From Tardiphaga alba (GTDB lineage: Bacteria; Pseudomonadota; Alphaproteobacteria; Rhizobiales; Xanthobacteraceae): a stretch of DNA of 64,000 nt. The notes below the pieces were generated by a model. It searched no databases. It saw only the letters and a list, made by a program, of their open reading frames with translations, and was not told the DNA's origin. Below, piece by piece: positions 9,118 to 18,616 of this stretch. Position 1 is the first letter of the stretch, and the number at the start of each line of letters is the position of its first letter. Position numbers and translations under genes: made by a program. The stretch spans positions 947,001-1,011,000 of the forward strand of contig NZ_CP036498.1 in the NCBI RefSeq assembly GCF_018279705.1, given 5' to 3'.

Positions 9118-10769
9118 ATGAAAAGGCCCGAACGCAGTCGCAAATCCCCCGCCATCGCCACGCCCATCAAGCGCCGTAGCCTCGTTTCCAGGCTTCGCCG
9201 GGCCGGGGCGCGTGTGGTGGCTTGGGCCAGCGATCCGCAATTGGCGCCGGTATTGGTGGTCGGCTTTACCATTGCGCATGCGGTGCTCTGGACGGCCATC
9301 CTGACCCAGGTGAAGGCGGCACAGGACGTCCATTTCGACGTCGCCGAGGCCTATGCCTGGGGCAGAAGTTCCTGCTCGGCTATGGCAAGCATCCGCCGCT
9401 GTCGGGCTGGATTGCGGGTGCCTGGTTCAGCGTCTTCCCGGTGACGGACTGGTCGTCCTATGCGCTGGCCATGGCCACGGTCGGCATCGGCATGATCGCC
9501 TGCTGGGCGATCGCGCTGCATGTGGTGGATCGCCGCCGCGCCTTCTTCGTGCTGGTGATGGTCGCGCTCTATCCGATCTTCAATTTCAAGGGCTTCAAGT
9601 TCAACGCCGACCTCGTGCAGCTGATCACGCTGCCGCTGCTGGTGCTGGCCTATCTGCATGCGTTCGAGAAGCGGACCATCCGCTCCGGCGTGCTGCTGGG
9701 CCTCGCCGCTGCGGCGGCGCTGATGTGCAAATACTGGGTGGTGACGATGATCGGCGCCATCGGCCTCGCCGCGCTGATCCATCCTCAGCGGATGCTGTTC
9801 CTGCGCTCGCCAGCGCCCTGGCTGGCGATTGTCACCATGGTGGCGGCGATGATCCCGCATATCGACTGGGTGCGTGGCGTGGAGTTCGCGCCCTTCCGCT
9901 ATGCGACTGGCACCTACGTCATTTCGTCACGCTGGCAGAGCCTGCAACTGATCTGGGGTTACATCGGACACAATGTCGCGCTGCTGCTGTTGCCGCTGGC
10001 GCTTGCAGCCGCCGTGCTCGCCTGGGCGCCCCGTTGGTGGTCCCTCGCTGTGCGGGACCCGCGCGGCTTCGTGGTGCGGCCGTGGTCGATCCGGAACAAT
10101 CCGTCGGTCAACCGAGATCATGCGCTGAATATCTGGCTGATCCAGGCCATCGTCGCCATCGGCCCACCGGTCGGTGCGTTGATCTTCGATGTCTACATCA
10201 AGACCGACTGGGGCATTTCGCTGTTCTTCCTGGTGCCGCTCGCAGTCATCGCCATTCCGTCGCTGCGCATGCCGCGCGTGGCGCTGCCGCGGATCGCGGC
10301 GGTGTGGCTCGTTCTGTCGCTCGCGGTACTGGGCCTCGCACCGCAAATCGCCATTGCGAGCATGCCGCGCGACGAGAACGGCAACTTCGCCCATGTCTCC
10401 TACTCACAGCTCGCAAAGCAGCTCACCGAGATGTGGCATGTCCGCGCGCATGCGCGCTGGAGTGCGGTGGTCGGCTATGTGGAGGTGGCCGATCAGATGA
10501 CCTTCTATAGCGTCGATCATCCGCTCCCCTACATGCCGTTCGAAAAGATCGACGCCGGATTGCTGTCGCTCGAAGAGATCAAGCGCGCCGGTTATATCGG
10601 GATCTGCGATCCCACCGATGCCCGGTTCGAGATCTGTGAGTCATGGATGAAAGAGAATGCCGTGGGCGCCGAGCGCGTGGTGATCTCGACGCGGCGGTTC
10701 TTCCAGGGGCAGGCCGGGAGCTCGTCGCGCTGGCACGTGTATTTCGTGCCGCCGGCTGCGGTGAAGTAG
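9118..10769 (+). pseudogene. GT39/ArnT-type membrane glycosyltransferase, one frameshift
   Basis: A polytopic protein of the dolichyl-phosphate-mannose-protein mannosyltransferase type (PMT_2 / ArnT-like). These transfer a sugar from a lipid carrier on the outer face of the inner membrane. The N-terminal part (from ATG 9118) reads to HFDVAEAYAWG, including the acidic luminal loop motif. The protein then continues in another frame as QKFLLGYGKHPPLSGW. Adding one G to the run at 9359-9362 restores a single frame of about 550 codons ending at 10769. Many TM segments follow, then a soluble C-terminus. A single-base deletion in a homopolymer suggests a sequence error as readily as a real lesion. 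The acceptor is unknown. Confidence 0.85.
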
Positions 10770-10783
10770 CTCCGTTTTCCTTC

Positions 10784-10921
10784 CTTCTCCCCCTGTGGGA
10801 GAAGGTGGCTTCGCGAAGCGAAGACGGATGAGGGGTAATGCTGGGCTCGGAGCTTGCGGTACCCCTCGCCCGTCTCGAACGCTGCGCGTTCGATCCACCC
10901 TCTCCCACAAGGGGAGAGGGA
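10784..10921. repeat. Family A palindromic intergenic repeat, copy 1
   Basis: About 138 bp, bounded by cttctccccctgtgggagaa and ctctcccacaaggggagagg, with inner palindromes around cttcgcgaagcgaag. It fills the gap between the convergent glycosyltransferase and ptsH genes. Related copies lie at 29371, 35359, 38930, 47460 and 59714. Confidence 0.8.
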
Positions 10922-10928
10922 AAAGAAA

Positions 10929-11204
10929 CTACTCTTCGCCGAATTTGTCGATCACGAGCTGCGAGATCGCGTCCAGCGCTTCCTGGGCCTGCGGGCCCTT
11001 GGCGGACACCACGATGCTGGTGCCGATGCCGGCGGCCAGCATCATCAGGCCCATGATCGATGTGCCGCCGACCGTCTCGCCATTGCGGGTGACGGTGATA
11101 TCTGCGCTGAACTTCTCCACCATCTGAACGAATTTGGCGGAGGCGCGGGCGTGCAGGCCACGCTTGTTGGTGATGGGCAGTTCGCGGGAGAGGGTGTCGC
11201 TCAT
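10929..11204 (-). CDS. ptsH: HPr, phosphocarrier protein of the regulatory PTS
   Basis: A 91-residue HPr. GLHARASAKFV places the phosphoryl-accepting histidine at residue 18. GGTSIMGLMMLAAG contains the regulatory serine (residue 49) that HprK phosphorylates. In alphaproteobacteria without sugar PTS permeases, HPr passes phosphate from EI-Ntr to EIIA proteins and serves regulation. Its ATG overlaps the EIIA stop (ATGA), so the two are coupled. The start MSDTLSRELP is fixed by this overlap and by normal HPr length. Confidence 0.96.
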   Translation of the reverse strand: MSDTLSRELPITNKRGLHARASAKFVQMVEKFSADITVTRNGETVGGTSIMGLMMLAAGIGTSIVVSAKGPQAQEALDAISQLVIDKFGEE

Positions 11205-11602
11205 TTGCCGGCAAGCACGCGGCTGGCAATGGTCACGTATTTGCGGCCGGCTTCCTGCGCCATGGCGATCGCGTCGGGAAGCGTGCGTTCCTCGCGGACC
11301 TTGGCGAGCTTCACTAGCATCGGCAGATTGATGCCGGCGAGCACTTCGACCTTGGGCCGGCTCATGCATGAGATCGCAAGGTTCGACGGCGTGCCGCCGA
11401 ACATGTCGGTGAGAATCGCGACGCCGTCGCCGCTATCGACGCGGTTCACCGCTTCGATAATGTCGCTGCGACACAGGTCGGAATCATCTTCCGCGCCGAT
11501 TGTGACGGCTTCGATTTGTTGTTGCGGACCCATTACGTGTTCGAGCGCTGCCTTGAACTCGTCGGCAAGGCGCCCATGGGTCACAAGTACCAGACCAATC
11601 AT
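11201..11602 (-). CDS. PTS EIIA component, mannose-type fold
   Basis: A 133-residue EIIA of the mannose/fructose superfamily fold. It starts MIGLVLVTHGRLADEF with the phosphorylated histidine at residue 9, and continues ILTDMFGGTPSN, the conserved second loop. No EIIB, EIIC or EIID gene is nearby, so it is probably regulatory, an output of the PTS phosphorelay shared with HPr. The gene lies between hprK and ptsH on the same strand, 187 bp after hprK. It is called manX, ptsL or similar in relatives; I leave the symbol blank. Confidence 0.93.
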   Translation of the reverse strand: MIGLVLVTHGRLADEFKAALEHVMGPQQQIEAVTIGAEDDSDLCRSDIIEAVNRVDSGDGVAILTDMFGGTPSNLAISCMSRPKVEVLAGINLPMLVKLAKVREERTLPDAIAMAQEAGRKYVTIASRVLAGK

Positions 11603-11789
11603 CGGAAACTCCTCGTGGGCGCATTGGTGCACCGCACGAAAGGGCCACTTTGACCATCCAGAGCCGCCATGCAAGAGGGCTCTTCGCGAAAATCCCTTAA
11701 AATACGACCTTGGTCGGGGGAGGTCCTGCAGGTCTACTCAGTGGCGAGTGTGGGCTAATATGGTTACCAATTCCCTTCGGGCAATCGGC

Positions 11790-12257
11790 CTAACGTCGCA
11801 GCGGCGGAATGCCATCCGCGGTCGTCAGGTGGGCGACTATCAATGGTAGTGGGTTAAAGCTGGATTCAACCGGTATCCGCGGCAGCCGGATGCCATGGAG
11901 CTCGATCTGCAGGGCCTCGGCATCGGGCAGGCGAGCCGCATCGGGGGCGTCCAGATCGACCACCAGCCCGACGATGGCCGCCGTGGCGCAATCCAGCCGC
12001 CGGATGCCAAGGCCGCGTATCTCCAGCAGGCCGACCAGCTCCGGAACCGGGCGAACCCGCAAGCGCCCGTCGCTGGCCTCCAGATAGGCGCGGTCATCGG
12101 CCACCAGCATGGCTTCGGGGATCTGCCCGGCCTGGCTGGCCAGGATGAGCTCGAAGACCAGCCGCGATTTGCCAGAACCGGATGGCCCCCGGATCAGCAC
12201 GGCGCGATCGCCGATCAGGACGGCCGACGCATGCACGCTGGTCGGGGCGGGACTCAC
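11790..12257 (-). CDS. hprK: HPr kinase/phosphorylase, short alphaproteobacterial form
   Basis: A 155-residue protein equal to the C-terminal catalytic domain of Gram-positive HprK, the usual truncated form in this class. The Walker A motif GPSGSGKS is at residues 24-31 and the acidic VADDRAYL follows the second strand. It phosphorylates or dephosphorylates the regulatory serine of HPr according to metabolic state. The GTG start at 12257 overlaps the chvG stop by 4 bp (GTGA), which fixes the start and shows coupling to the two-component system. The long N-terminal domain of firmicute HprK is missing. Confidence 0.94.
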   Translation of the reverse strand: MSPAPTSVHASAVLIGDRAVLIRGPSGSGKSRLVFELILASQAGQIPEAMLVADDRAYLEASDGRLRVRPVPELVGLLEIRGLGIRRLDCATAAIVGLVVDLDAPDAARLPDAEALQIELHGIRLPRIPVESSFNPLPLIVAHLTTADGIPPLRR

Positions 12258-14059
12258 GTGGCCGGCAATCGCACGACGAACCGGGCACCGAGGATCGGGA
12301 CCTCGCCGTCCGGTTTGGCGGCGCCGATGCGGTTTTCGGCCCAGATCGTACCGCCATGCGCCTCGACGATCTGTTTGGAGATCGACAGGCCCAGGCCGGA
12401 ATTCTGGCCAAAACCCTGATGCGGTCGATCGGTGTAAAAGCGCTCGAAGATGCGCTCCAGTGCGTCCGGTCCGATGCCGGGTCCGTCATCGTCGACTACG
12501 ACCTCGATCTTTCCCTTCAGCCGGCGACAGGCAATCCGCACCTTGCCGCCGGGCTCCGAGAACGACTGGGCGTTGGTGACGAGATTGGTGATGACCTGGC
12601 CGAGCCGCGAGTCATGGCCGGGCACCGAGAAGGCGTCATTGGCCGCGCCGTCAAAGCGGATTTCGACGCCGACGTCATGACCGAGCTTGGTCTCGTTGGC
12701 GACGGCGGTCAGCGTGTTCAGCAGTTTCCGCATATCCACGGGGGCCGCGTCGTTGCGCTGCAGTTCGGCATCGAGGCGGCTGGCATCGGAAATATCCGAG
12801 ATCAGGCGGTCGAGCCGGCGGACGTCATGCTCGATCACTTCGAGCAAACGGCCGCGGCTGTTCTCGTTCTTCGCCAGCGGCAGTGTTTCGACGGCGGAGC
12901 GCAAGGAGGTCAGCGGGTTCTTCAATTCGTGCGACACGTCCGCGGCGAACATTTCGATCGCCTCGATACGGTTATAGAGCGCGCCGGTCATGTCGCGCAG
13001 CGCGCCGGAGAGATGGCCGATCTCGTCGCGGCGGTCGGTGAAATCCGGGATTTCCACGCGGGTGCGGATGCGGCGGCGGACGCGCTCGGCGCTGTCGGCG
13101 AGGCGGCGCACCGGGCCGGCGATGGTCGAGGCCAGCAGCAGCGACAGCACGACCATCACCGCCATGGCGACGGCGAAGACTTTCAGGATGGCGAGGCGCT
13201 CGGCGGTGACCATCTGGTCGATGTCGTCGCCTTGGGTCGATAGCATCAAGGCGCCATGCACCGCGCGAAAACGCTGCACGGGCACGGCGACCGATACGAT
13301 CACTTCGCCGCGGTCATTGATGCGCACCATGCTGCTCTTCATGCCGCTGAGCGACTGCTGCACTTCCTGATAGCCATTGCCGTTTTCCGGGCCGAGCTCG
13401 CGATACAGCGGCAGGTCGCCGCGATTGAGCCAGGTGCGGACGGCGATGGTTGCCTTTTCGACCAGGCCCGGCTTTTCGGTGGTCGGCGGCGGCAGTTCGA
13501 AGCGCAGCACGTCGCCGCGGCCATAGAGACTGCGGCTGTCGAGCAACAGCACGCCGTCGCGGTCATAGATGCGCGCGCGCGTCTTGGTGGGTGAGATCAG
13601 CCGGCGTAGCACCGGCGCGACGCGCTCGGGATTGATCGGGAAATCGAGATTGTTGAATTCGTCCGGCGCGCCGTAGCTTTCACCCGGCTTGAGGTCGAGC
13701 AGGCGGTCGGGATCGATGGTGATCGTATTGGTTTCGACCGTGGCCGACGCGGCGATGGCGCCGGCGATAATTTCCGCCTGCGTCAGCAGGCTCTGCGCAC
13801 GCGCATCGATCAGGCCGGCGCGGAATTGCGAGAGATAGAGCACGCCGGCGACGAGGGCGCAGAGGCCGGCGAGATTGAGCGAGACGATGCGGCGCGTGAG
13901 GCTGGAGAATGTGAGCGCTACAAAGAACTGCCGAACCCGGCGCAGCCAGTCGAGCGGGCGTCGCCAGCCGGCGATGGCGGTCTCGTCTGACGTATCGGAA
14001 TTCTGCGACGGCGAGCCGCCGGCGTCCCGTCGTCCATCAGGCTGCGTTCGATCCAGCAA
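12254..14059 (-). CDS. chvG: Sensor histidine kinase ChvG/ExoS type
   Basis: A membrane sensor kinase of about 600 residues. Order: cytoplasmic N-terminus; TM1 (LNLAGLCALVAGVLYLSQF); a large periplasmic domain; TM2 (LAILKVFAVAMAVMVVLSLL); HAMP; HisKA with VSHELKNPLTS (His near residue 373); HATPase with NLVTNAQSF and DDDGPGIG. In Agrobacterium, Sinorhizobium and Brucella the homologue senses acid or envelope stress and phosphorylates ChvI. The start is uncertain: the longest frame begins with a TTG at 14059 and a good ribosome site is not obvious. hprK follows with a 4-bp overlap. Confidence 0.93.
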   Translation of the reverse strand: MLDRTQPDGRRDAGGSPSQNSDTSDETAIAGWRRPLDWLRRVRQFFVALTFSSLTRRIVSLNLAGLCALVAGVLYLSQFRAGLIDARAQSLLTQAEIIAGAIAASATVETNTITIDPDRLLDLKPGESYGAPDEFNNLDFPINPERVAPVLRRLISPTKTRARIYDRDGVLLLDSRSLYGRGDVLRFELPPPTTEKPGLVEKATIAVRTWLNRGDLPLYRELGPENGNGYQEVQQSLSGMKSSMVRINDRGEVIVSVAVPVQRFRAVHGALMLSTQGDDIDQMVTAERLAILKVFAVAMAVMVVLSLLLASTIAGPVRRLADSAERVRRRIRTRVEIPDFTDRRDEIGHLSGALRDMTGALYNRIEAIEMFAADVSHELKNPLTSLRSAVETLPLAKNENSRGRLLEVIEHDVRRLDRLISDISDASRLDAELQRNDAAPVDMRKLLNTLTAVANETKLGHDVGVEIRFDGAANDAFSVPGHDSRLGQVITNLVTNAQSFSEPGGKVRIACRRLKGKIEVVVDDDGPGIGPDALERIFERFYTDRPHQGFGQNSGLGLSISKQIVEAHGGTIWAENRIGAAKPDGEVPILGARFVVRLPAT

Positions 14060-14111
14060 TGCCTACACTGCCCGCTTGTTGTCGATTGATCATGGCATCT
14101 CTGTATCACTT

Positions 14112-14194
14112 CGTCATGCCCGGCGAATGCCGGGTATCCACGCCTTTCGCCGCGAGAAAAGACGTGGATGGCCGGCACAAGGCCGGCCATGACG
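14112..14194. repeat. Family B palindromic repeat, copy 1
   Basis: About 83 bp. It starts cgtcatgcccggcgaatgcc and ends ggccggccatgacg, with inner complementary words around the sequence for tccacg and cgtgga. It sits between chvI and chvG. Other copies lie at 50381 and 57462. Confidence 0.8.
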
Positions 14195-14211
14195 ACAGAG
14201 GATAACTGCGA

Positions 14212-14913
14212 TCAGGTTTCCTTGAAGCGGTAACCGACGCCGTACAGCGTCTCGATCATTTCGAAGTCGTCATCGACGACTTTGAACTTCTTGCGCAGGC
14301 GCTTGATGTGGCTGTCGATGGTGCGGTCGTCCACATAGACTTGATCGTCGTAAGCGGCATCCATCAGCGCGTTGCGGCTCTTCACCACGCCGGGGCGGGT
14401 GGCCAGCGCCTGCAGGATCAGGAATTCGGTGACGGTGAGGGTCACCGCCTCGTTCTTCCAGGTGCAGGTGTGGCGCTCCGGGTCCATGCGGAGCAGGCCG
14501 CGATCGAGCGCCTTGGCATCGGTCTCCTTCGGCGCAGCCGCGGGATCCTTCGGGGCCGCACGGCGCAGAACGGCCTTGACGCGCTCCACCAGCAGGCGCT
14601 GCGAAAACGGTTTGCGGATGAAATCGTCGGCGCCCATCTTCAGGCCGAACAGCTCGTCGATCTCCTCGTCCTTCGACGTCAGGAAGATCACGGGCAGGTC
14701 CGACTTCTGGCGCAGGCGACGCAGCGTTTCCATGCCGTCCATGCGGGGCATCTTGATGTCGAGGATCGCTAGGTCCGGCTGGCTGGTGCGAAAACCGTCC
14801 AGCGCAGACGCACCGTCCGTATAGGTCATGATCCGGTAGCCCTCGGCTTCCAGCGCGATCGATACGGATGTGAGAATGTTGCGGTCGTCGTCGACCAAGG
14901 CGATTGTGGGCAT
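14212..14913 (-). CDS. chvI: Response regulator ChvI
   Basis: A 233-residue OmpR-type regulator. The receiver domain begins [17 protein letters not shown] and has the phosphoryl-accepting aspartate in [14 protein letters not shown]. The conserved Lys is in FIRKPF. The C-terminal winged helix carries [17 protein letters not shown]. Its partner is ChvG just downstream. In relatives ChvI controls envelope, acid and exopolysaccharide genes. The ATG at 14913 begins directly at the receiver domain, so the longer upstream reading is rejected. Confidence 0.96.
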   Translation of the reverse strand: MPTIALVDDDRNILTSVSIALEAEGYRIMTYTDGASALDGFRTSQPDLAILDIKMPRMDGMETLRRLRQKSDLPVIFLTSKDEEIDELFGLKMGADDFIRKPFSQRLLVERVKAVLRRAAPKDPAAAPKETDAKALDRGLLRMDPERHTCTWKNEAVTLTVTEFLILQALATRPGVVKSRNALMDAAYDDQVYVDDRTIDSHIKRLRKKFKVVDDDFEMIETLYGVGYRFKET

Positions 14914-15127
14914 TGAGCCTGCTTTCCGAAGCGGGATGGTCTGTACGGCGGGGGATGCATATTCCGCCGTATGAGGTGGCCTTAAGAACACAGTCAACCA
15001 GCAATGCAAGCTGGGCTGAAGTGTGGCCAAGTTCCCTAAACGCTTGAATGGGGCGCCGGTTCCACATTTATATACGCCCGTTGCAACCTCAGGCAAAGCC
15101 GTTTTTGGCAATGATTATCGGGATTTA

Positions 15128-15871
15128 ATGATGCAGCCGACCGCCGATTTCGACCCCTCGCGCGTCACCCGATCGCTTTTGCGGCGCAACAGGCAGGGCG
15201 CGCTTGCAACCCTGACCGTCGGCACCGGAGCCCCTTACTGCTCGCTGGTGAACGTGGCCAGCCATCCCGACGGTTCGCCGATTCTCCTGATTTCGCGTCT
15301 GGCGCTGCATACCCGGAACCTCTTGGCGGACCCGCGGGTGTCGTTGATGCTGGACGAGCGTGCGCCGGGGGATCCCCTGGAAGGCGCCCGGATCATGCTC
15401 GGTGGCACCGCCGAGGAGGCCGATGAGACCGAGCGCGATCTGCTTCGCCGGCGCTATCTCGGCGTCCACCCGACGGCGCAAGTCTTTGTGGATTTTAAGG
15501 ATTTCTCGTTCTTCCGGGTCAGGCCGACATCGCTGCACCTGGTCGCCGGCTTTGGTCGCATCATCGATCTTGCGCCTGAGCAATATCTCACCGATCTCAG
15601 CGGCGCCGAGAGCGTGCTGGAGGCGGAAGAAGGCGCTGTCGAACATATGAACGCCGATCACCGCGATGCGCTCAATCTCTACGCAACAAAACTACTTGGC
15701 GCAGAAGCAGGCGATTGGCGCTGCACCGGCTGCGATCCCGGTGGGATCGATCTGCAGAGCGAAACGTCCGGTGCACTCAGGCTGGATTTTCCGCGGCGGA
15801 TCGTCACGTCGATGGACTTGAGAAAAGTTCTTCAGGAACTGGCAGAGCAGGCCCGCACTTTGGATGGTTGA
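15128..15871 (+). CDS. HugZ/pyridoxamine-phosphate-oxidase-like FMN-binding protein
   Basis: A 247-residue protein with an N-terminal split-barrel flavin fold (RQGALATLTVGTGAPYCSLV, then SHPDGSPILLISRLALHTRN) and a C-terminal DUF2470-type domain containing EHMNADHRDALNLYA. This arrangement is seen in HugZ-type heme oxygenases and related heme-handling proteins. Whether this one degrades heme is inference. Tandem ATGs at 15128 and 15131 leave the start ambiguous by one codon. It is divergent from chvI and precedes pckA on the same strand. Confidence 0.85.
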   Translation: MMQPTADFDPSRVTRSLLRRNRQGALATLTVGTGAPYCSLVNVASHPDGSPILLISRLALHTRNLLADPRVSLMLDERAPGDPLEGARIMLGGTAEEADETERDLLRRRYLGVHPTAQVFVDFKDFSFFRVRPTSLHLVAGFGRIIDLAPEQYLTDLSGAESVLEAEEGAVEHMNADHRDALNLYATKLLGAEAGDWRCTGCDPGGIDLQSETSGALRLDFPRRIVTSMDLRKVLQELAEQARTLDG

Positions 15872-15900
15872 GCCATACCCATGGCCATGCTTGGAAGTAA

Positions 15901-15929
15901 CCAAGCCGGGCGAGGAGTGCTTGGCTTTT
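15901..15929 (+). terminator. Possible intrinsic terminator after the HugZ-like gene
   Basis: The arms CCAAGC and GCTTGG enclose a 12-base loop and are followed by CTTTTC. The stem is short, so confidence is low. Confidence 0.35.
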
Positions 15930-16053
15930 CACATCTTCGTCACTATTAGATCGCCCGATCAAGGCCGGACCGGTTATAGTGACGGCTACCGCTGCAATAT
16001 GGGGTTGGAGGCAACTTCATAGTCGAACAGCGGACTCTATGGAGGAACTATCC

Positions 16054-17666
16054 GTGCAAGAGACGGGCGTACGCAACAGTGCCTATGGCGCTGACAAATT
16101 CGGACTCAAAAACCTCAAAGCGGTAAACTGGAATCTCGGCGCGCCGCAGCTCTATGCGCACTCGCTGAAGAACGGCGAAGCCGAATTGTCGTCTGATGGC
16201 GCGCTCTGCGCAGACACCGGCGACTTCACCGGCCGCAGCCCGAAGGACAAGTTCACGGTCAAGGATGCGTCCACCGAGAACATGTGGTGGGCCGGCAATC
16301 AGTCGATCACCCCGAGCAGTTCGAAGCGCTCTACACCGATTTCAAGAAGCACGCCGAAGGCATGACCCTGTTCGCGCAGGACCTTTATGGCGGCGCCGAT
16401 CCTTCCTTCGCCATCAAGACCCGCGTGTTCACCGAACTCGCCTGGCACTCGCTGTTCATCCGCACGCTGCTGATCCGCCCGGAAGCAGCCGCGCTCGCCG
16501 ACTTCGTGCCTGAACTCACCATTATCGACCTGCCGAGCTTCCGCGCCGATCCGAAACGTCACGGCTGCCGCTCGGAGAACGTCGTGGCCATCGATTTCGC
16601 CCGCAAGATCGTCCTGATCGGCGGGTCTTATTATGCCGGCGAGATGAAGAAGTCGGTCTTCACCACGCTGAACTACTATCTGCCCGCCAAGGGCGTGATG
16701 CCGATGCATTGCTCGGCCAATGTCGGCCCGGATGGCGACAGCGCGATCTTCTTCGGCCTGTCGGGCACCGGCAAGACCACGCTCTCCGCCGATCCGAAGC
16801 GCACGCTGATCGGCGATGACGAGCATGGCTGGGGCAAGGACGGCATCTTCAATTTCGAAGGCGGCTGCTACGCCAAGACCATCAAGCTGTCGGAAGAAGC
16901 CGAGCCGGCGATCTATGCGGCGTCGAAGCGTTTTGGCGCCGTGCTCGAAAACGTCGTTCTGGACGAGAATACCAAGGTGCCGGATTTCGACGATGGCTCG
17001 AAGACCGAGAACACTCGATCGGCCTATCCGCTCGACTTCATCCCGAACGCCTCGCGCACCGGCCGCGCGCCGCAGCCGAAGAACGTGGTGATGCTCGCAG
17101 CCGACGCCTTCGGCGTGCTGCCGCCCATCGCCAAGCTCACCCCGGCGCAGGCGATGTATCACTTCCTGTCCGGCTACACCGCCAAGGTCGCCGGCACCGA
17201 GCGTGGTCTCGGCAATGATCCGGAGCCGGAATTCTCAACCTGCTTCGGCTCGCCATTCCTGCCGCTCGATCCATCCGTCTATGGCAACATGCTGCGCGAC
17301 CTCATCGCCAAGCACAAAGTCGATTGCTGGCTGGTCAACACCGGCTGGACCGGCGGCAAGTATGGCGTCGGCTCGCGCATGCCGATCAAGGTCACGCGCG
17401 CACTGCTGACGGCGGCCCTCGATGGCTCGCTGCGGAACGTCGAATTCCGCACCGACAAGTATTTCGGCTTCGCGGTCCCGACCGCACTGCCGGGCGTGCC
17501 GAGCGAGATCCTCGATCCCGTGAACACCTGGAAGGACAAGGCCGAGTTCGACGCCACGGCCCGCAAGCTGGTCGGCATGTTCCAGAAGAACTTTGCCAAG
17601 TTCGAAGCGCAGGTGGATGCGGAAGTGCGTGCAGCTGCTCCGGACGTGAAGATCGCGGCGGAGTAA
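16054..17666 (+). pseudogene. pckA: Phosphoenolpyruvate carboxykinase (ATP), one frameshift
   Basis: PckA converts oxaloacetate and ATP to phosphoenolpyruvate, CO2 and ADP in gluconeogenesis. The GTG at 16054 is preferred as start because GGAGGA lies 7 bases upstream; the ATG at 16039 lies ahead of that site. The first part reads to [12 protein letters not shown] and the rest continues in another frame as [16 protein letters not shown]. Adding one C to the run at 16310-16313 restores about 537 codons, a normal length. The kinase loop [13 protein letters not shown] and the later [10 protein letters not shown] are intact. The single homopolymer deletion looks like a sequencing error, but a real lesion is possible. 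Confidence 0.93.
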
Positions 17667-17719
17667 GCTGCGTCACAGCCTGAACACGAAAGGGCGGCCG
17701 CGAGGCCGCCCTTTTTGTT
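17591..17719 (+). repeat. Direct repeat copy A: pckA 3' end plus terminator
   Basis: 129 bp covering the last 25 codons of pckA (stop included), its 3' flank and the hairpin terminator. It recurs at 18617-18745 with six mismatches. Every mismatch inside the coding part is synonymous, and the stop differs TAA/TGA. Confidence 0.92.
17692..17717 (+). terminator. Rho-independent terminator of pckA
   Basis: The stem GGGCGGCC-GCGA-GGCCGCCC is followed by TTTTTG. An identical hairpin lies in the second repeat copy at 18718. Confidence 0.9.
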
Positions 17720-17804
17720 GAACGTCACTGTTCAAGCAGGTAAGTAAACGGATTAATCCAGAGATTGTTTCGTTGGTTTTATTTCTCTAAGGTTGAGCTT
17801 TGTT

Positions 17805-18581
17805 ATGAGCGATCAACTGCAGAATTTCGGCGGTACGGCAAAATCGCTAGCGCGTAGCCCGTTGGGTATCATCGCGCTGTTCATTGTGCTCGTGTATGGC
17901 TTTGCATCACTCACGACAATCTTTGCCGCTTCATTTACGCCATTCGAGCGGATGCCATTGATCTGCTTCTTGGTCGTCTTTCCTGTCCTCGTACTTGCTG
18001 TGTTCGCTTGGTTGGTAAGCCATCACTATGAAAAGTTGTTTGGTCCAGGCGATTTCAGGGATGAGCAGAACTATGTGAAGATGCGCATGGCCGTTGTTGC
18101 ATCATTAACTGCGGCGACGACGAAGTCTGATGCCGTATCTCCCGCCGAATTGGGACAAATTGTAGAAACGGCTCAGGCGATTAGACCAAGCCGATCCAGA
18201 TCAGGCAACGGCCGGAAAAATCATATTCTGTGGGTCGACGATCGTCCGCAAAATAATGTTTACGAGCGACAGGCTTTCGAAGCTGTCGGCCTGCAATTCA
18301 CCTTGGCCTTATCGACCGATCAAGCATTAGAGCAGCTATCGTCCAAAAAATACGCGGCGATCATTTCGGATATGGGCAGAAAAGAAGGGCCAAGAGAGGG
18401 CTATGTGCTGCTTGATAGATTGAGGACCGAAGGAGATCTGACGCCATTGTTCTTCTACGCTTCGTCTAACGAGCCGGAACATAAAAAAGAGACCCTGCGT
18501 CACGGCGGGCAGGGGTGTACGAACAATGCTCAAGAACTTTTTGAAATGGTGACAAAGGCAATTGTCATGGGGCAGTCTTAG
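17805..18581 (+). CDS. Two-TM protein with a receiver-like domain, carried on a pckA-flanked insert
   Basis: A 258-residue protein. Two hydrophobic segments (LGIIALFIVLVYGFASLTTI and LICFLVVFPVLVLAVFAWLV) are followed by a cytoplasmic linker. A CheY-like domain then starts HILWVDDRPQNNVYERQAF; the acidic pair is in VDD and the probable phosphoryl-accepting aspartate is in AAIISDMGRKEGP. GYVLLDRLR and PLFFYASSNEPEHK fit later receiver strands. No kinase or DNA-binding domain is present. Base composition is visibly more AT-rich than its neighbours, which suggests transfer. The ATG at 17805 is preferred; a TTG at 17793 is possible. The gene is alone between two pckA 3'-end copies. Its role is unknown. 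Confidence 0.75.
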   Translation: MSDQLQNFGGTAKSLARSPLGIIALFIVLVYGFASLTTIFAASFTPFERMPLICFLVVFPVLVLAVFAWLVSHHYEKLFGPGDFRDEQNYVKMRMAVVASLTAATTKSDAVSPAELGQIVETAQAIRPSRSRSGNGRKNHILWVDDRPQNNVYERQAFEAVGLQFTLALSTDQALEQLSSKKYAAIISDMGRKEGPREGYVLLDRLRTEGDLTPLFFYASSNEPEHKKETLRHGGQGCTNNAQELFEMVTKAIVMGQS

Positions 18582-18616
18582 TCAGCACTAGAGCTGTTCG
18601 GTGTGTTTTAGGAGGT

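Noticed and set aside
7157..9121. A 654-codon open frame opposite lepA
   Set aside because: It is His/Asp/Val-rich in the manner of antisense translation of a high-GC gene and lepA itself is certain.
10784..10921. Palindromic repeats as a CRISPR array
   Set aside because: The repeats are long, dispersed singly and have no regular spacers or cas genes.
16284..16365. Programmed frameshifting to make full-length PckA and the other split genes
   Set aside because: There is no slippery heptamer or stimulator, and four unrelated genes show the same one-base loss in G/C runs.
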